Below, piece by piece: positions 1-61,683 of a stretch of 64,000 nucleotides of DNA. A program made the translations under genes and the position numbers. How positions within the stretch are numbered: the stretch's first letter is position 1; each line of letters opens with the position of its first letter. The notes beneath the pieces were generated by a model that saw nothing but the letters and a program-made list of their open reading frames with translations, was not told the origin of the DNA and did no database searches. Origin of the DNA: Actinostola sp. cb2023 (taxonomy: Eukaryota > Cnidaria > Anthozoa > Actiniaria > Actinostolidae); contig JAUJYZ010000098.1 of the NCBI GenBank assembly GCA_033675265.1, forward strand, positions 79,501-143,500, given 5' to 3'.

Positions 1-26
1 CTAGTATAGACAATCACATACTTTAC

Positions 27-3000
27 CTTTCATGAAGAAATTGACGGCTTCCTCTAGGTCAAATTCGTTGGGCATTTTTGGGGAGTGAATGGCGGAGTCG
101 CATGAACCAACACTGTTCACATCGACACCACTATCGCTGTTGTAGTGCAATTCTTCTGCCAAAACCAAAAGGACGTTTTAAGCAAGGTACATGTATTAGT
201 AATGACTACAAAATGTAGTATTGTACTGTAGTAACGTGTACCTATATTGAGGTCTCTATGGGAAGAAGGGTACCACAGAAATAGAGTAGAGAGAACAGAG
301 TAGAAAAGGAAAATAGAATGTAGAATACTGTATACATGTATACTTATAACAATTACTGTATCCAGTGGATAACTTTATTAGTTAACAGCACCAACTTATC
401 CACTGAATAACGATCTATCCAACAGATAGCACTATCCACCTTTCGTGCAACCGGGGAGCACTGTTTCGTGCAGCACTGTAGAATCGTCAAAGTAATACTA
501 ACCCGTAGGTTTAGGTTTTGCTTTCACAAGTGCATCTCTGTATGAGAAAGCTGCTTTACTTTCCACCTCGGAGTTGTTCCCTTCTTTGGGTGATTTTCCT
601 TTGATGTCACCAGGTGCGCAATTATCCGTTTCTAAAGCATTTTTGTCCATTTTGTCTACACTATTTTTATTTTCATCTTGTGAGGTTTTTGCTCCCTGCA
701 GGAAATTGTTATTTGACTTGTCGTTACTGTTCCTATTGTGTGTATTTCTAGGGTTTTGTCTTTTGAAATTATTATTGTTTTGTTTATTTTCTTTCTGTAA
801 GTCTTTCTTGTTTTTCTGGTTTGAATTGCTTCTGTCTCGACTCGCTAATTCTTTCTTCTTCTTCCTGTGCGACCTTCTGCCCTGCGATTGCCACCCTTCG
901 TCCTCCCAAGCGGATAAATTAGAAACGTCTCCATCGATAGATTCATCAACTTTATGTTTAAGATCAATTGGATCAGGGGAACTTGTAGCATTCTTGGAAC
1001 TGTCGTTCCCATCAATGGATCCATCGACGTCTACCGGTGAGTTAATTGAAACACTGCTAGAATCCTCAAATCCTCGAGTTTCATTGTCATTTGGTGGTCT
1101 ATCTTGGTCAGTTTTGTTCGATTCCTTAGATGGCCCACAAGAGAGTAGTTCTATAGCAGACTGTATGAGTTTGTCAGTAGCAAGGGGGTATCCAAACGGT
1201 GGAGATGTATACTTCGTAATGTCAGGTAAATCTAGACAGTAACAAAAAGAGCATAGTTACATTGTAGACATAAAAGTATCAATGATAAAAATAAAACGGT
1301 GGAGATGTATACTTCGTAATGTCAGGTAAATCTAGACAGTAACAAAAAGAACATAGTTACATTGTAGACATAAAAGTATCAATGATAAAAATGAATTACT
1401 TTTTTAACATGTCAATCATTCTAGCACTACTGCTACGGTAATTAGGGACACGACTCTCACACTCACTTCTTACTACATTCTCACTGGTTCGCTTTTTTTA
1501 ATGAGGGAAGAAAACCAGAGTACCAGGAGAAAAACCCTTGAAGCAAGGGAAAGAACAAATTGACAAAGCGCTATTGATCTATTATTGTAAATAGGGCTCT
1601 ATAAGTAATAAATTATTATTATTACAAACTCAACTCACATGAAGCGCCTGGTCCGTGAATTGAACCAGGCACCACAGCAGTGAGAGCTCTCACCACTCGG
1701 CCACCCTTGCTCCCATATTACAAAATTAAATGGAATACATTTACAGGTACATACGGGTAACTGGATAGTATCCAGTATTGGGTACAAAATTTCCACTAAA
1801 TCAAATTCTATTTTGTTAGTTTTTGTTTCCACTCTTGTTTGAGGACCACAGGGTCATCAGTTCCACAATTGCCAACTGCTACCCTCAAAGAGCAGATTTC
1901 CTACGACTGTGAAAAACCATGGCACATGGTACTGTCACGGCATGGTCATGGCACAGATTTGCTCGAAATGGTCACAGGTATCTGTTCACAGTCATACGAA
2001 ATCGTTTCTTATTTACATGTACTTACTACACAGCCACAGGGGCTAATCCATCCTTTCCCTTTCTTAACTAAACGTTTCCTTGTTTCTTATTTTCTATTTA
2101 ATGTAACAGCCAATTTAAAGTTACTGACCATTATTCTCGGTATCTGGGTCTTTGATATCCTCATTTTCAGTTCCTTCACTATCTAGTAGATTCTCTTCAA
2201 AATCACAATCCTTCGTCTCATGATCTGATGAATGATTCACTGTACTATTAGAAACCTTTTTAGTGGCATCACTGTCACTAACAGAGGGTGAAACAACAGA
2301 AATATCTGCGACCATGTTCTTATTCATCGTTGCAACCCGTGAACCACTGCCATCGGAATCCAGAAATTTATTTTCTATAACAACTTCAGAGTCTTTCTCT
2401 CCTTCGCTAGTTGGTTTCAACTCTCCATTACATATACTAGATGCTTGATCAGAAGCGGTTGACACCTTTTTCTTCTTTTTCTTCGACTTCTTTTTAGCCG
2501 ATTTAGTCAACGCAACTGTCATTTCATCGGCATCAACTGAGTTTTTAGGTACATCTGGAATTATATCTTTTAAATCAAGGTCTTCAGACTTATTACTATA
2601 GACTTCGTTAAGGTGATTAGACAGAAGCTTGTCTTTCGCATTCAACGTAGATGACGACAATGTGAAGTGTTCTCCTGATACGAATCCTCTTGGCTTTGGT
2701 CTATACATGTCAAATTGCTTTTTGGGGAATGCAGCCAGCTGTCGTGCCATTTCTTTGATTTTGTCAACCTGCAAACAAATCAGATAGAATCAACTGGCCT
2801 TTCTGAGACACATGATAGATCCACAGTTGTATCCCATTTAAATCCACCTTCTCAAAGATGGACATCTTTATAATGCTGAACAAATTTAGACTGTCCAACA
2901 TCTGCATATAAATGTACATCCATGTCTTGTGAGCATAGAGAGTAACAAAGGATGCATATAAAGCTCAACGACAGAATGAGCTGAGTCATGCTTGAGACCA

Positions 3001-4403
3001 TATATAAGTTAATTACAAATAACAGCCAATATGTAGTATGTTACTTGATAACATCTGAAGAGAAAACGTATTGTATGCATTGAGGTCAATTACATTTCTG
3101 TTTAATCAAACTTATCACCAAATATATGGATCCTTATAAGTTTATCTAGCTTAGAAATGGATGACGAAATACCCGATGCGTAGCATATTAGCCAAGCATA
3201 CTTGTACACTGTACCGTGTACGTAGTACAAATGTGCACAAACAAATCATACCGTGAATTGTTCTTTGATGGTTTGTTGATGAGATAAACACAAATCAACA
3301 GAACGTAGTTCGGCAAGACAGAATATCTATTCGAGAAACGACTGGTCCTAGGGGTCATAGGTGAGCAGTTGTGAAGTGTTTTGGCGAAAATGACGAAAGC
3401 TTGCATGTATTAAAATTCCCTGAAATATACACAGTGAAAACCCACTAAAATGGCATCGAAATGTGATTAAAACATTCAGTTAAAGTATTACGATGTGTCA
3501 TAAACAAAGTGAAAATCAATTAAACGTTATAGTACGTTAGCACTTGAGAGAAATTCAATTTACAGCTAAGCTAAGCTCGTGTACAATAGAACTGCAGCGC
3601 ATATAACTTCATTTACACGTACAGTGTACTGAAGTTGCATATACGTTTGTGACTTTAACGAGCAGGAACTCCAGGATGGCAAGACAAATAAGTCTGACTA
3701 GAAAATGAAGCACAATAAACTCTAAAAGGACTACTATTTGTCCTCTGCAAATAACTGGAATACGCATTCAGACTTTGGACTGACCTCGCGCAGACACCAC
3801 GTTGTACAGAAAACCAGCGAAGAGAGCTTGCATAAATCTCCAATCAAAGCTTTTGCTCTCTGTGTAAGACGATTTAAAACACTACAGGCCTCCTTGATTA
3901 CACCGGTGATTAGGCTGAAGGCTCGGGACGTGTGTAGAGCCTGACTGTGATATGGATTTCTTTTTATACTCGTGGCAAAGGCCAAGGGATTGCATAATGT
4001 ACCACACGTCACATGTCTGGTTGTGTTGAATATTAATCACCCGATTGTTTTAGAAACGGACGACAGCTAAACAAATGCCGTCTTCAAGACTAAACCAACT
4101 ACCACGTTATCACGGGAGAAGGCAAACACGCTGGCATCAAACGACGATAAACGTAGAAAAAAAAAAATCAAAAATGGCGTTTTGCGTTCGCATGGCAACT
4201 GAATGAAATATATCCGACACAAAACAGACGCAAGTTTTCCAACTTACCCGCTCGGTTTGCACGGTTTTGGGGATGCTGTCGTACAGTTCGAGGAATTTGT
4301 CAACCTCATCTGCTCTCAGGGCGACTGCAAGTTCAATAGCGATGGGGATCTCGTCGTGTTTTAGCGTGTTATTCAGCAAAGTTTCATCTTGTTTCTCTGC
4401 CAT
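27..4403 (-). CDS. Unrecognised lysine-rich protein, partial (5' four exons)
   Basis: I do not recognise the family. Four exons join in phase: 4403-4248 (52 codons from ATG 4403, ending in phase 0 before GTAAGT), 2768-2129, 1231-503 and 155-27, after which the gene leaves the window. The upstream in-frame ATGs are ignored because 4403 has a strong context (A at -3, G at +4). The start is a short helical segment (MAEKQDETLL, then ADEVDKFLELYDSI). Next come a motif FDMYRPKPRGF, a basic run SAKKKSKKKKKK, long Ser/Asp/Asn-rich disorder, WEDEGWQSQGRRSHRKKKKE in exon 3, FSYRDALVKAK, and an acidic EFDLEEAVNFFMK at the last visible donor. Splice phases are 0, 1, 1, 1. No enzyme motif, signal peptide or membrane segment is seen. 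The basic tracts fit a nuclear or RNA-associated protein, which is inference only. It lies head-to-head with SART3. The exon 3 acceptor lies in a tandem duplication. Confidence 0.7.
361..456. mobile_element. MITE remnant, CCGGTTGCACGAAAGG family
   Basis: The right end reads CACCTTTCGTGCAACCGG, preceded by TATCCA/GGATA motifs. These are the ends found on the larger element at 28333-28883. The left end has decayed. Confidence 0.55.
1194..1393. repeat. 100-bp tandem duplication over a splice acceptor
   Basis: Two copies of a 100-bp unit (1194-1293 and 1294-1393) are nearly identical. They cover the 3' splice site and first ~38 nt of exon 3 of the leftward gene, so an identical acceptor lies 100 bp upstream of the one used in the model. 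Confidence 0.85.
1566..1713 (-). mobile_element. tRNA-derived SINE
   Basis: Read on the minus strand, a tRNA-like head begins at about 1713. It has an A box GGTGGCCGAGTGG (1705-1693) and a B box GGTTCAATTCAC (1666-1655), spaced and worded like Ser/Leu tRNAs. It is followed by a non-tRNA body and an AT-rich tail with (TAA)n and AGCGC near 1566. Pol III internal promoters and a tail make a SINE far likelier than a tRNA gene. It lies in intron 2-3 of the leftward gene, same strand. Confidence 0.7.
1891..2009. mobile_element. Short inverted-repeat element
   Basis: The ends GATTTCCTACGACTGTGAAA and TTCACAGTCATACGAAATC are inverted copies. They enclose CATGGCAC/GTCACGG motifs. The same ends enclose the CACGGTCA minisatellite at 20819-21101. 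Confidence 0.6.
2769..4247. other. Intron 1 of the leftward gene
   Basis: AT-rich intron between exons 1 and 2 (donor GTAAGT at 4247-4242, acceptor TTTGCAG at 2774-2769). Short open frames on both strands at 3650-4012 look like chance. No repeat or RNA was recognised. Confidence 0.6.
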
Positions 4404-4855
4404 TTTGTCTCCATGTCGGTTGGTGTCAGCAAAATTTGAATTGCGCATGCGCAGTTGATTGGGGGGCGTTGGAAGGGTGTTTGGTGGGGCGGGAGAGGGC
4501 AACTTTTGGACGTGAAAAACCAGGAAAAATGCTTTTTATTTGAAATAAAAAAACTTGGAATTAAAACATACAGTCACACTTGAGTCAAATGCCAGTTTTT
4601 ATTGAATTTCATCAACTTTTAGGTATCATTATGATATTTTCTAACTCACATCGCTTAAATTTAATCTACCTTTTGGAGAATAATTTTGACCAGCAAATTG
4701 ACTCAAGAACTGATGAATTTTTCATTAAAAGAATCAAAACTGATAAAGAGAACGTAAAAATAAAAACACAAAAATTAAAAAATCAAAAAAATATTTTGAA
4801 TCACTAGTGCCAGACTTCGCGCTTCCCTTGACCCAGAATGCCTTGCAAATTCAAA
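4404..4855. promoter_or_regulatory. Bidirectional promoter between two divergent genes
   Basis: A 452-bp gap separates the start codons of the leftward gene and SART3. Both ATGs lie in AAAATGGC, and SART3 has AAAATGGCGGAA, a close match to the YY1 consensus AANATGGCGG over a start codon. No TATA box is placed convincingly. The middle (about 4500-4800) is very AT-rich. Shared control is inferred from geometry. Confidence 0.55.
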
Positions 4856-55453
<50,598 letters not shown>

Positions 55454-55564
55454 TCCGTGTAAATATTGGCGATATTTTTAAACAGCCGTTGTAGTCACCT
55501 CTCCGGCTTGTGGTAAAAAAATATAGTTTTAAGCGAACATATACTGGTCTGGCATAAACTGATC

Positions 55565-55960
55565 ATCAGTTCCGCTTTCGGGCTTCCTGTGGTGGAACTG
55601 GTTACTATGGGCAACGAGGGTTGCTCTTGGAGATTTTGTAAACTAAACACAGGGATCCCGCGGACTTGATGATCATATCATTCTTCTTTCGGGCTTCCTG
55701 TTGTAGAGCATGTTACTATGGGCAACGAGGCACGGCCATGTTACCACCCCGGCTTGCTCTTGGAGATTTTGTAAACTAAACACAGGGATCCCGCGGACTT
55801 GATGAACATGTCATATCGTTCTTGTGTCGGGCTTCCTGTGGTAGAGATACGAAAAGTTCATGTTACTATCCAGCGATGCTTGAAATGGAGATTTTGTAGA
55901 TTAAGCAACGGTCACGTGACGATCATCATCTTCTCTGTCGGGCTTCCTGTGGTAGAGGTA
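55565..55960. repeat. About 111-bp tandem repeat carrying TCGGGCTTCCTGTGGTAGAG
   Basis: Four diverged units begin near 55577, 55688, 55827 and 55938. Two share CACAGGGATCCCGCGGACTT. They may lie in the SART3 3' UTR or just beyond it. Confidence 0.8.
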
Positions 55961-56155
55961 TTCCAACGATATTTTTCTACTGTGGGTACCAGGGCCCCTC
56001 CTTAGAACTCTGATTGCCATGGTGACAAGTATCCTTGTGTGACCTTTGCTACGCCGTACTGAACCAAAGTACATGACACTCGAACAGTTCTTATCTGTGT
56101 GACAATAATGGAAAACCCGTTAAATGTCAACGTTTTGTTTCAACACCGTGGTATA

Positions 56156-56328
56156 TAGAGTCGTTTTCGTATGAGTGGGAAGTAGTTACGGTTCGTGCCG
56201 TGCCGTGTCCAAACATTCTGATTGGTTGAGCGGTGATTTTGCGCGCTGTGATTGGTTGAATACATTGTCTTCGATTCCGTACCGTGACCGTAAATCCGTG
56301 CCGTAGGTCTCGTACGAAAACGACTCTA
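56156..56328. mobile_element. MITE, GTCGTTTTCGTATGAGTGGG family
   Basis: AGAGTCGTTTTCGTATGAGT at the left and CTCGTACGAAAACGACTCT at the right. The interior (TTTGCGCGCTGTGATTGGTT) matches 13073-13264 closely. Confidence 0.9.
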
Positions 56329-56425
56329 TAATTGACGCGGTCATTCGTCATCAAAGTTATTATTGTATAAAAGCATCAAGTGCATAAAAGTGCTGGACTA
56401 TCTTTTTGGATCTTACTTTTTGGAC

Positions 56426-56490
56426 CCCCCCCCCCCCCCCCCCCCCCACCCCCTTCCCTCCACCCATTACTCACCCATCCCTCCCCCCAT
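56426..56490. repeat. Poly-C and CCCTTCCC-rich tract
   Basis: A C homopolymer then cytosine-rich imperfect repeats. Confidence 0.85.
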
Positions 56491-56513
56491 TCATTCGCTG
56501 AATCCTAAAGCGT

Positions 56514-56891
56514 TCAGTCTGGGATGGGATGGTCGATAGACTTCAATTTCGCGAATATCCGCCGTCGATCGCGCAAGTCGTTGATCGTGAAACGAAAAGA
56601 CACGAGGGGAGTGGGGCGAGATAGAAGGTCGACCGCATTATCCAATTTCATCCCGACCCTATCCCCCATAGGTAGAACAACGATTTGCGTTTCATGTTCT
56701 CGTTCATCCTGGATTTCATCTGAGCTCCCGCAGTTTCGCTGACAGCACGACTGAGCTGGAACACATTCGCTTCCTTCGACGTCGTCACATAAATCAGTTC
56801 GCACTGGTTTTCTCGTGAGCCTAAGTTTGATACACTTACGACGGGGATGTTTTAGTAAGTTTACTTGTACAAGAGGTGAGTAGACTCCAAG
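56514..56891 (-). CDS. Possible terminal exon of an unknown cysteine-rich protein
   Basis: The frame is open for 125 codons to a TGA at 56514, with no ATG start in a good position, so it could only be a downstream exon. Its composition looks protein-like: RRKCIKLRLTRKPVRTDLCD, then SECVPAQSCCQRNCGSSDE, then a charged C-terminus ending KSIDHPIPD. I do not recognise a family. No poly(A) signal follows and the opposite strand is also partly open, so chance remains possible. Confidence 0.25.
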   Translation of the reverse strand, partial: LGVYSPLVQVNLLKHPRRKCIKLRLTRKPVRTDLCDDVEGSECVPAQSCCQRNCGSSDEIQDEREHETQIVVLPMGDRVGMKLDNAVDLLSRPTPLVSFRFTINDLRDRRRIFAKLKSIDHPIPD

Positions 56892-57004
56892 TTACGTATT
56901 TCAATAGAACGAAGCTCATAAACAATACAATAGGTTTGCTATTGAATTACGTGAACTTTGCCGGTACACGAAGAAAGAGCCAGTTTTACTGACATAGGGA
57001 ATGA

Positions 57005-57485
57005 TCCCTTTAACTTAAACTTAGAGTGCATATCAGGGTTATTTGATTATTGTGAAAATCGATTATATATAAAGTGAATAGTGGGATGGCTCAGTACTTT
57101 GTGATTTGAGCTTCGTATTTGGGAGTTATGAAGGTTTGAAATCGTGATATGCTAATTAGGTGACGTCAACGCAGGCATTTGCCGTAACTTATTTATATTT
57201 TTTCAAGTAGCACTCTTTTCTAAAGTAGAAAAAAAAGTTTAACATCATTTATATAAGTTGTAGAATAACTTTTTGCCAGTTCAAAAATGTCAGTAATTTG
57301 CACAAGGGCACTTTTGTATAATAAATGATGCCTACGTTGACGTCACTGAATTACCATATCGCGATTTCAAACCTTTATAACTCGAAAATGCGAAGCTCAA
57401 ATCACAAAATACTGAACCATCCCACTATTCACTTCATATGTAATCGATTTTCACAATAAACAACTAACCCTGATATGCACTTTAA
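57005..57485. mobile_element. Palindromic MITE upstream of the secreted-protein gene
   Basis: GTGCATATCAGGGTTA and its inverse TAACCCTGATATGCAC flank arms of about 180 bp, including GGTTTGAAATCGTGATATG and inverse. TTAACTTAAA/TTTAAAGTTAA lie at the edges. Confidence 0.85.
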
Positions 57486-57521
57486 AGTTAACGCTTCATA
57501 TTGCAAATTTGGTTACTCCTT

Positions 57522-57575
57522 CCCTGCTGGCAGTCTCTACTTTTCTCCCGAGGAAGAGACAGCAGGGAAGCTTAC
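57522..57575 (+). promoter_or_regulatory. Hairpin in the upstream region of the 57678 gene
   Basis: CTTCCCTGCTG-GCAG-TCTCT pairs with AGAGACAGCAGGGAAG around a 16-nt loop, about 100 bp before the start codon. The role is unknown. Confidence 0.35.
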
Positions 57576-57677
57576 TCCGAATGGAGTTCACTGACTTCAC
57601 AATACACGATTGTAAAACCTGTTGACTCACTGCGTTATCGTTCTATCTAACACCAGAATCGTCGAATCGCAGGCACT

Positions 57678-59054
57678 ATGAGAAACCAGTGTTCATTGTT
57701 GGTCAATGTTTTGATCAGCAGTGCCATTCTCACCACTGTGCTCTCCAAGAAGACTGGTGACCAGTGCAAAGTACATGGTATATATCATGACGTCACGGTG
57801 CTGGGGGGAATGAAGGCGGGATTGTTCATTCCTTACGAGGGACCAGAAAGCCTGTCGCAGATGACCGCTACTAAGTGCACAGGTAAGTTTATAATGACGT
57901 CACGGTACTGGGGGGGGGGGGGGGGGGGGGGGGTGAAGGCCTTACGAGGGACCAGAAAGCTTGTCGCAGATGACCGCTACTAAGTGCAAAGGTAATTGTA
58001 CGGTGACTCTTAGCTATCTCGAGCACGCGAGGGACTATCTCGAACACGCGAGGGACAAGAAGAATAGATTTCAAATAATATTTAATTGGCTAGTTTCCAG
58101 ATATATTTTCCCACCCACAATATTTACTGTGTTTGGTGACATCGCTTTCAGACCGTCTATAAAATACATTTATTTGGGAAATCCTTTGTGTTGTTGCTGT
58201 TTTGTCCCCCTCTCGCGACCATGATCCTTAGCGTTTAAGCAATAGATTGTTTTGATGTCATAGTGATATGAGGCAATGTAGGGTCGTAGAACCTCTATTT
58301 CGCGACCTCGGTTATCTCGACCGCCATTATATTCTATTTAAAAAAATGTATATCGCAGACCTTTGTAAACGCAGAAAGAAAATCCATTCTCTTGCGTTTC
58401 GTCCTGTTTTGCATTTCGTTACGGTGTTTCCAGTTCTTTTACCATTTCTTCCCATTCATCCACTTTCCCATTTCTGTCTATTGCTGTTTTCTGTTTTTTT
58501 CTCATGTTACCTTCCATTCGTTTTTCTATTGTATGTTTCCAGTTCTTTTTCCCAATTTCCATTTCAGTCCAGTTCTTTTCCCATTTCCTCCCATTCATCC
58601 ACTTTCCCATTTTTGTCTATTGCTGTCTTCTGTTCTTTCTCATGTTTACCTTCCATTCATTTTTCTATTTTGTTTCCAGTTCTTTTTCCCAGTTTCCATT
58701 TCAGTCCAGTTCTTTTCCCATTTCTCACTGATATACCTTCCATCCATTTTGTTGCCAGTTCTTTTTCCCGGTTTCTATTTCAGTCCAGTTCTTCCATCCA
58801 TTTTTCCATTTTGTTGCCAGTTCTTTTTCCCAGTTTCCATTTCAGTTCAGTTCTTTTCCCACTTCTCACTGATATACCTTCCATCCATTTTTCCATTTCA
58901 GAATACTGCTGTAAGAAAATAAATGTCATTGACATCGTGTTTATGCTCAATAAATACTGCTTCTGCGTCAGCTGTTATTCGGCGAAGCTCTGTCGACCTG
59001 TCCCCATCAAATCCCCCAGGGGGTTCTTTCCCGTTGCCATCATTCTAAACAAAG
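57678..59054 (+). CDS. Secreted/membrane protein with MANSC-like cysteine domain, 5' part
   Basis: Two exons join in phase: 57678-57882 (phase 1 donor ACAG|GTAAGT) and 58902-59054 (acceptor TTTCAG; next donor AAAG|GTACGT, phase 1). The joined product is 119 residues and incomplete. It starts with a signal peptide (hydrophobic core LLVNVLISSAILTTVL). The domain follows: DQC, GGMKAGLFIPY, KC, then YCC, DIVFMLNKYCFCVSC, KLCRPVP and a hydrophobic strand. Spacing of Gly-Gly-x-x-Ala-Gly, CC and CxCxxxC resembles the MANSC/MANEC (seven-cysteine) domain of KIAA0319-type receptors and related extracellular proteins. The assignment is by pattern only. I found no convincing third exon before the window end, so a long intron is likely. 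The end of exon 1 is tandemly duplicated in the intron. Confidence 0.7.
57788..58000 (+). repeat. Tandem duplication of the exon 1 end, with poly-G insert
   Basis: 57788-57893 and 57894-58000 share ATGACGTCACGGT, CTTACGAGGGACCAGAAAGC and GCAGATGACCGCTACTAAGT. The second copy has lost about 13 bp and gained a G run, and its donor is AAAG|GTAATT. Confidence 0.9.
58425..58900. repeat. Pyrimidine-rich degenerate repeat before exon 2
   Basis: Imperfect copies of TTTCCAGTTCTTTTTCCCA and TTTCCATTTCAGTCCAGTTC. The unit contains a TTTCAG acceptor-like word and the real acceptor (58900-58901) terminates the array. Confidence 0.8.
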
Positions 59055-60117
59055 GTACGTCTAATGGACTAATGTACTACGCTTAGGAAAGCACCATTAG
59101 AAATAGGAAGCTGTGAAAACAGAAACCAAATTGCTGCAAATTAGAAAAAAGAAAAATAGAAACAATTTTTAGAAAAAAATAGAAAAAATTTAGAAAGAAA
59201 AATAGAAAAAAAATTAGAAAAAAAAAAAGAGAAAAAAGTCATTCGTTGCAAGAGAACCCAATGATATCCTACGAGGGATGCCTTCCAGGATCACAATCAA
59301 AAACAGGACACTTTATCGGCTGTTACGAATTGAATTCGTTCTAAGCTGGTTCAAAGTGAATTTGACACCAGTTATCGGATTAAGAATTTCAAACAGATCA
59401 CCATAGCAACGACAAACAGCAAATGTTAAAATTAGTTCCATTCCAATATCTCGCGATCTGGAGTTGCTCTAGAAAAACGAATATGGACTACGTTGTGTGG
59501 CAGACTGGATCTATAGGAACCAAAATAATGAATCGGTTTGATTCGGAATTTTTTGCGTCAACATTTTGAGTCGTTGATTTCCGTGTTCATGACAAAAGAC
59601 GCTAAACGGATTGCGTAAGATGGGACCTAATGAATAAATATATCAAAGCTTTTCTTATGCGATTTCACTAGGATTTTTCTTCGGCAAACCACCTGCACTG
59701 ACATTTTTACAGAATTCCGGCGTGATTTTTGTTGTGTTTACTCAAAAACAGCTCTTTGGATCTGTTTTATATTTTAATTGCGGATTTTCATGTTCTCTAA
59801 AAAATAACAAGCTCATCAAACCAGCCGAGACTGAAAGGCGCATTAATCGAGTGATTTTTCTGGTGTTTTCTGTTGTTTAATTAGTGCTATTTTATAGTGC
59901 TCTTAGAGCAACACGTTGCACGGTTTTAGTGTTTGTAGCCTAGTGCCGAGTTGACTAGATTTCAAGGAGCCCAAGTTAGCGTCAAGATTGACCATAAACT
60001 ACACCAGTGTGTCATAATGCTAGAACGCGATTGGCTGATGCATCATAGTTCCAACTATGTCAAAAATGGTCGTGTTATGATACCTCGTAGTGTAATGTGT
60101 ATTCCAAGATATCATTT
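59055..60117. other. Intron/intergenic sequence, A-rich tract
   Basis: An A-rich tract of TAGAAAAAAA-type repeats at 59140-59240. Otherwise AT-rich with no gene seen. Confidence 0.5.
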
Positions 60118-60262
60118 ATAGAGTGATTCCAATAAAGCTGGGCACTACTAATTAGCTGTCAGTGTTTACTAGATGCAAAGGAACAAAAGAGTGAGTGTCT
60201 AATAGTATGTATTGGTCTAGTTAGTAATGCCCAGGTTTATTGGAATCACTCTAATAATAATA
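60118..60262. mobile_element. Short MITE, AGAGTGATTCCAATAAA family
   Basis: TAGAGTGATTCCAATAAAGC at the left and TTTATTGGAATCACTCTA at the right, with GGGCACTAC/TAATGCCC inside. Confidence 0.85.
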
Positions 60263-60405
60263 GAGTGCAAACAATATGTCCGTGAAACAGTACTAACTAA
60301 TTAGTACTAAATAGCACTGATGAAACAATAGAAAACAATGGAGATAACACTATTTAGTACTATTTAGTAATAGTACTATTTCACGGACATATGGTTTGCA
60401 CTCTA
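60262..60405. mobile_element. Short MITE, AGAGTGCAAAC family
   Basis: AGAGTGCAAACAATATGTCC and the inverse GGACATATGGTTTGCACTCT bound TTAGTACTAAATAG-type inner repeats. Confidence 0.85.
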
Positions 60406-60634
<229 letters not shown>

Positions 60635-61437
60635 ATAAACTCGTCTCGGTGGAGTTTCGCGACAAAATAGCAACTGTTTTGCAGTGCACCGTGTCGCCGA
60701 TCGTTTTCTCCGTTCTACAGTAGTCACAGCATCACATCTGTGTATGACACTGACTACAGATGGCCACGACATGACCGCAGTAATATAATAATATTATTTA
60801 CTTACTTACACCTCTGTTCAGAAGCGTTGTCTTATTTAAAATAGTAAAATGTTTAAAAGGAATAAATAGCACGACGATTCAACATGAAGCACGAAACCAG
60901 GCACTTTTTCATATTTTTGAGACTTTTCAGATTTTTTCATAACTTTCTCAGGAAATTTTACTTCAAACTCGACCAACGGGAAACTCTTCTGTTCAAATGC
61001 CCTACTTTTTGTAATGATTCCTTTTGACATGTTACTATTTATATATTATTTCACATTAGACAACGTTTCTGTAAACATGTGTATATAGCGCCATTTCCAA
61101 ATTACGAGTACTTTTTATCATAAAACTATCGCGCTACATCTATGCTCTTACAAACGTTTAGAAACAAAGTACGTACTAACCTAGTCTAAACTATTGATAC
61201 ATATTCTTGTTAATGAAAAGTAATTGTCAAAAGGAATTCCTTTTGGTATATTGTGGTAACTTTTGGCCGAGTTTCGCAGTAATTTTGGCTTCTAAGAAGA
61301 CTTTATAATTTATTATAACGACTTGGGCCACGCACTGAAAATGTTATTCAGCAGTACTCGCTCACAAGACTCACTTTTACAAATCATGCTGTATGTAATG
61401 TGTAACTCACTGACTGTGCGAGCAACCACTTTAGGGT
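60635..61437. other. Sequence without a recognised gene
   Basis: AT-rich. The short open frames at 60836-61030 (minus) and 61323-61517 (plus) have no recognisable similarity. Confidence 0.45.
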
Positions 61438-61683
61438 GTATACACCTAATTCAACTGAAAAACGTCGGTCGATCTGAATTGGTTGATCTGAAACGTTTTT
61501 CTAAATTCACGCTATAAACCTGCGCCACATCTCGTTCGAACCCCAAGCGTGATTCCAAGCTTGAGGTCGAATGAATGAATTTCGCATGTTACTAACGAAA
61601 GACCCTCGGTTTCCCATAATTCGTCTTGATCTCAGATCATCCATTTTAGATCGCCCGTTGTTTATTGAAATATGTGTATACAC
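61438..61683. mobile_element. TACACCTA-ended MITE copy
   Basis: TATACACCTAATTCAACTGA at the left; ATCTCAGATCATCC and TTATTGAAATATGTGTATA at the right. The right half matches the right half of 7911-8501. Confidence 0.65.

Noticed and set aside
574..1242. 222-codon + strand frame
   Set aside because: It is the antisense shadow of exon 3 of the leftward gene, whose frame joins in phase to exons 2 and 4.
1635..1720. Functional tRNA-Ser/Leu gene
   Set aside because: The acceptor stem and anticodon arm do not fold cleanly and it continues into a body and AT-rich tail, which fits a SINE.
4838..4855. Upstream in-frame ATG of SART3 at 4838
   Set aside because: Weaker context and only six extra residues. 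The ATG at 4856 has the stronger AAAATGG context.
58268..59086. 272-codon frame containing exon 2 of the secreted-protein gene
   Set aside because: Most of it translates the pyrimidine-rich repeat before the acceptor. Only 58902-59054 matches the splice phases and the cysteine domain.
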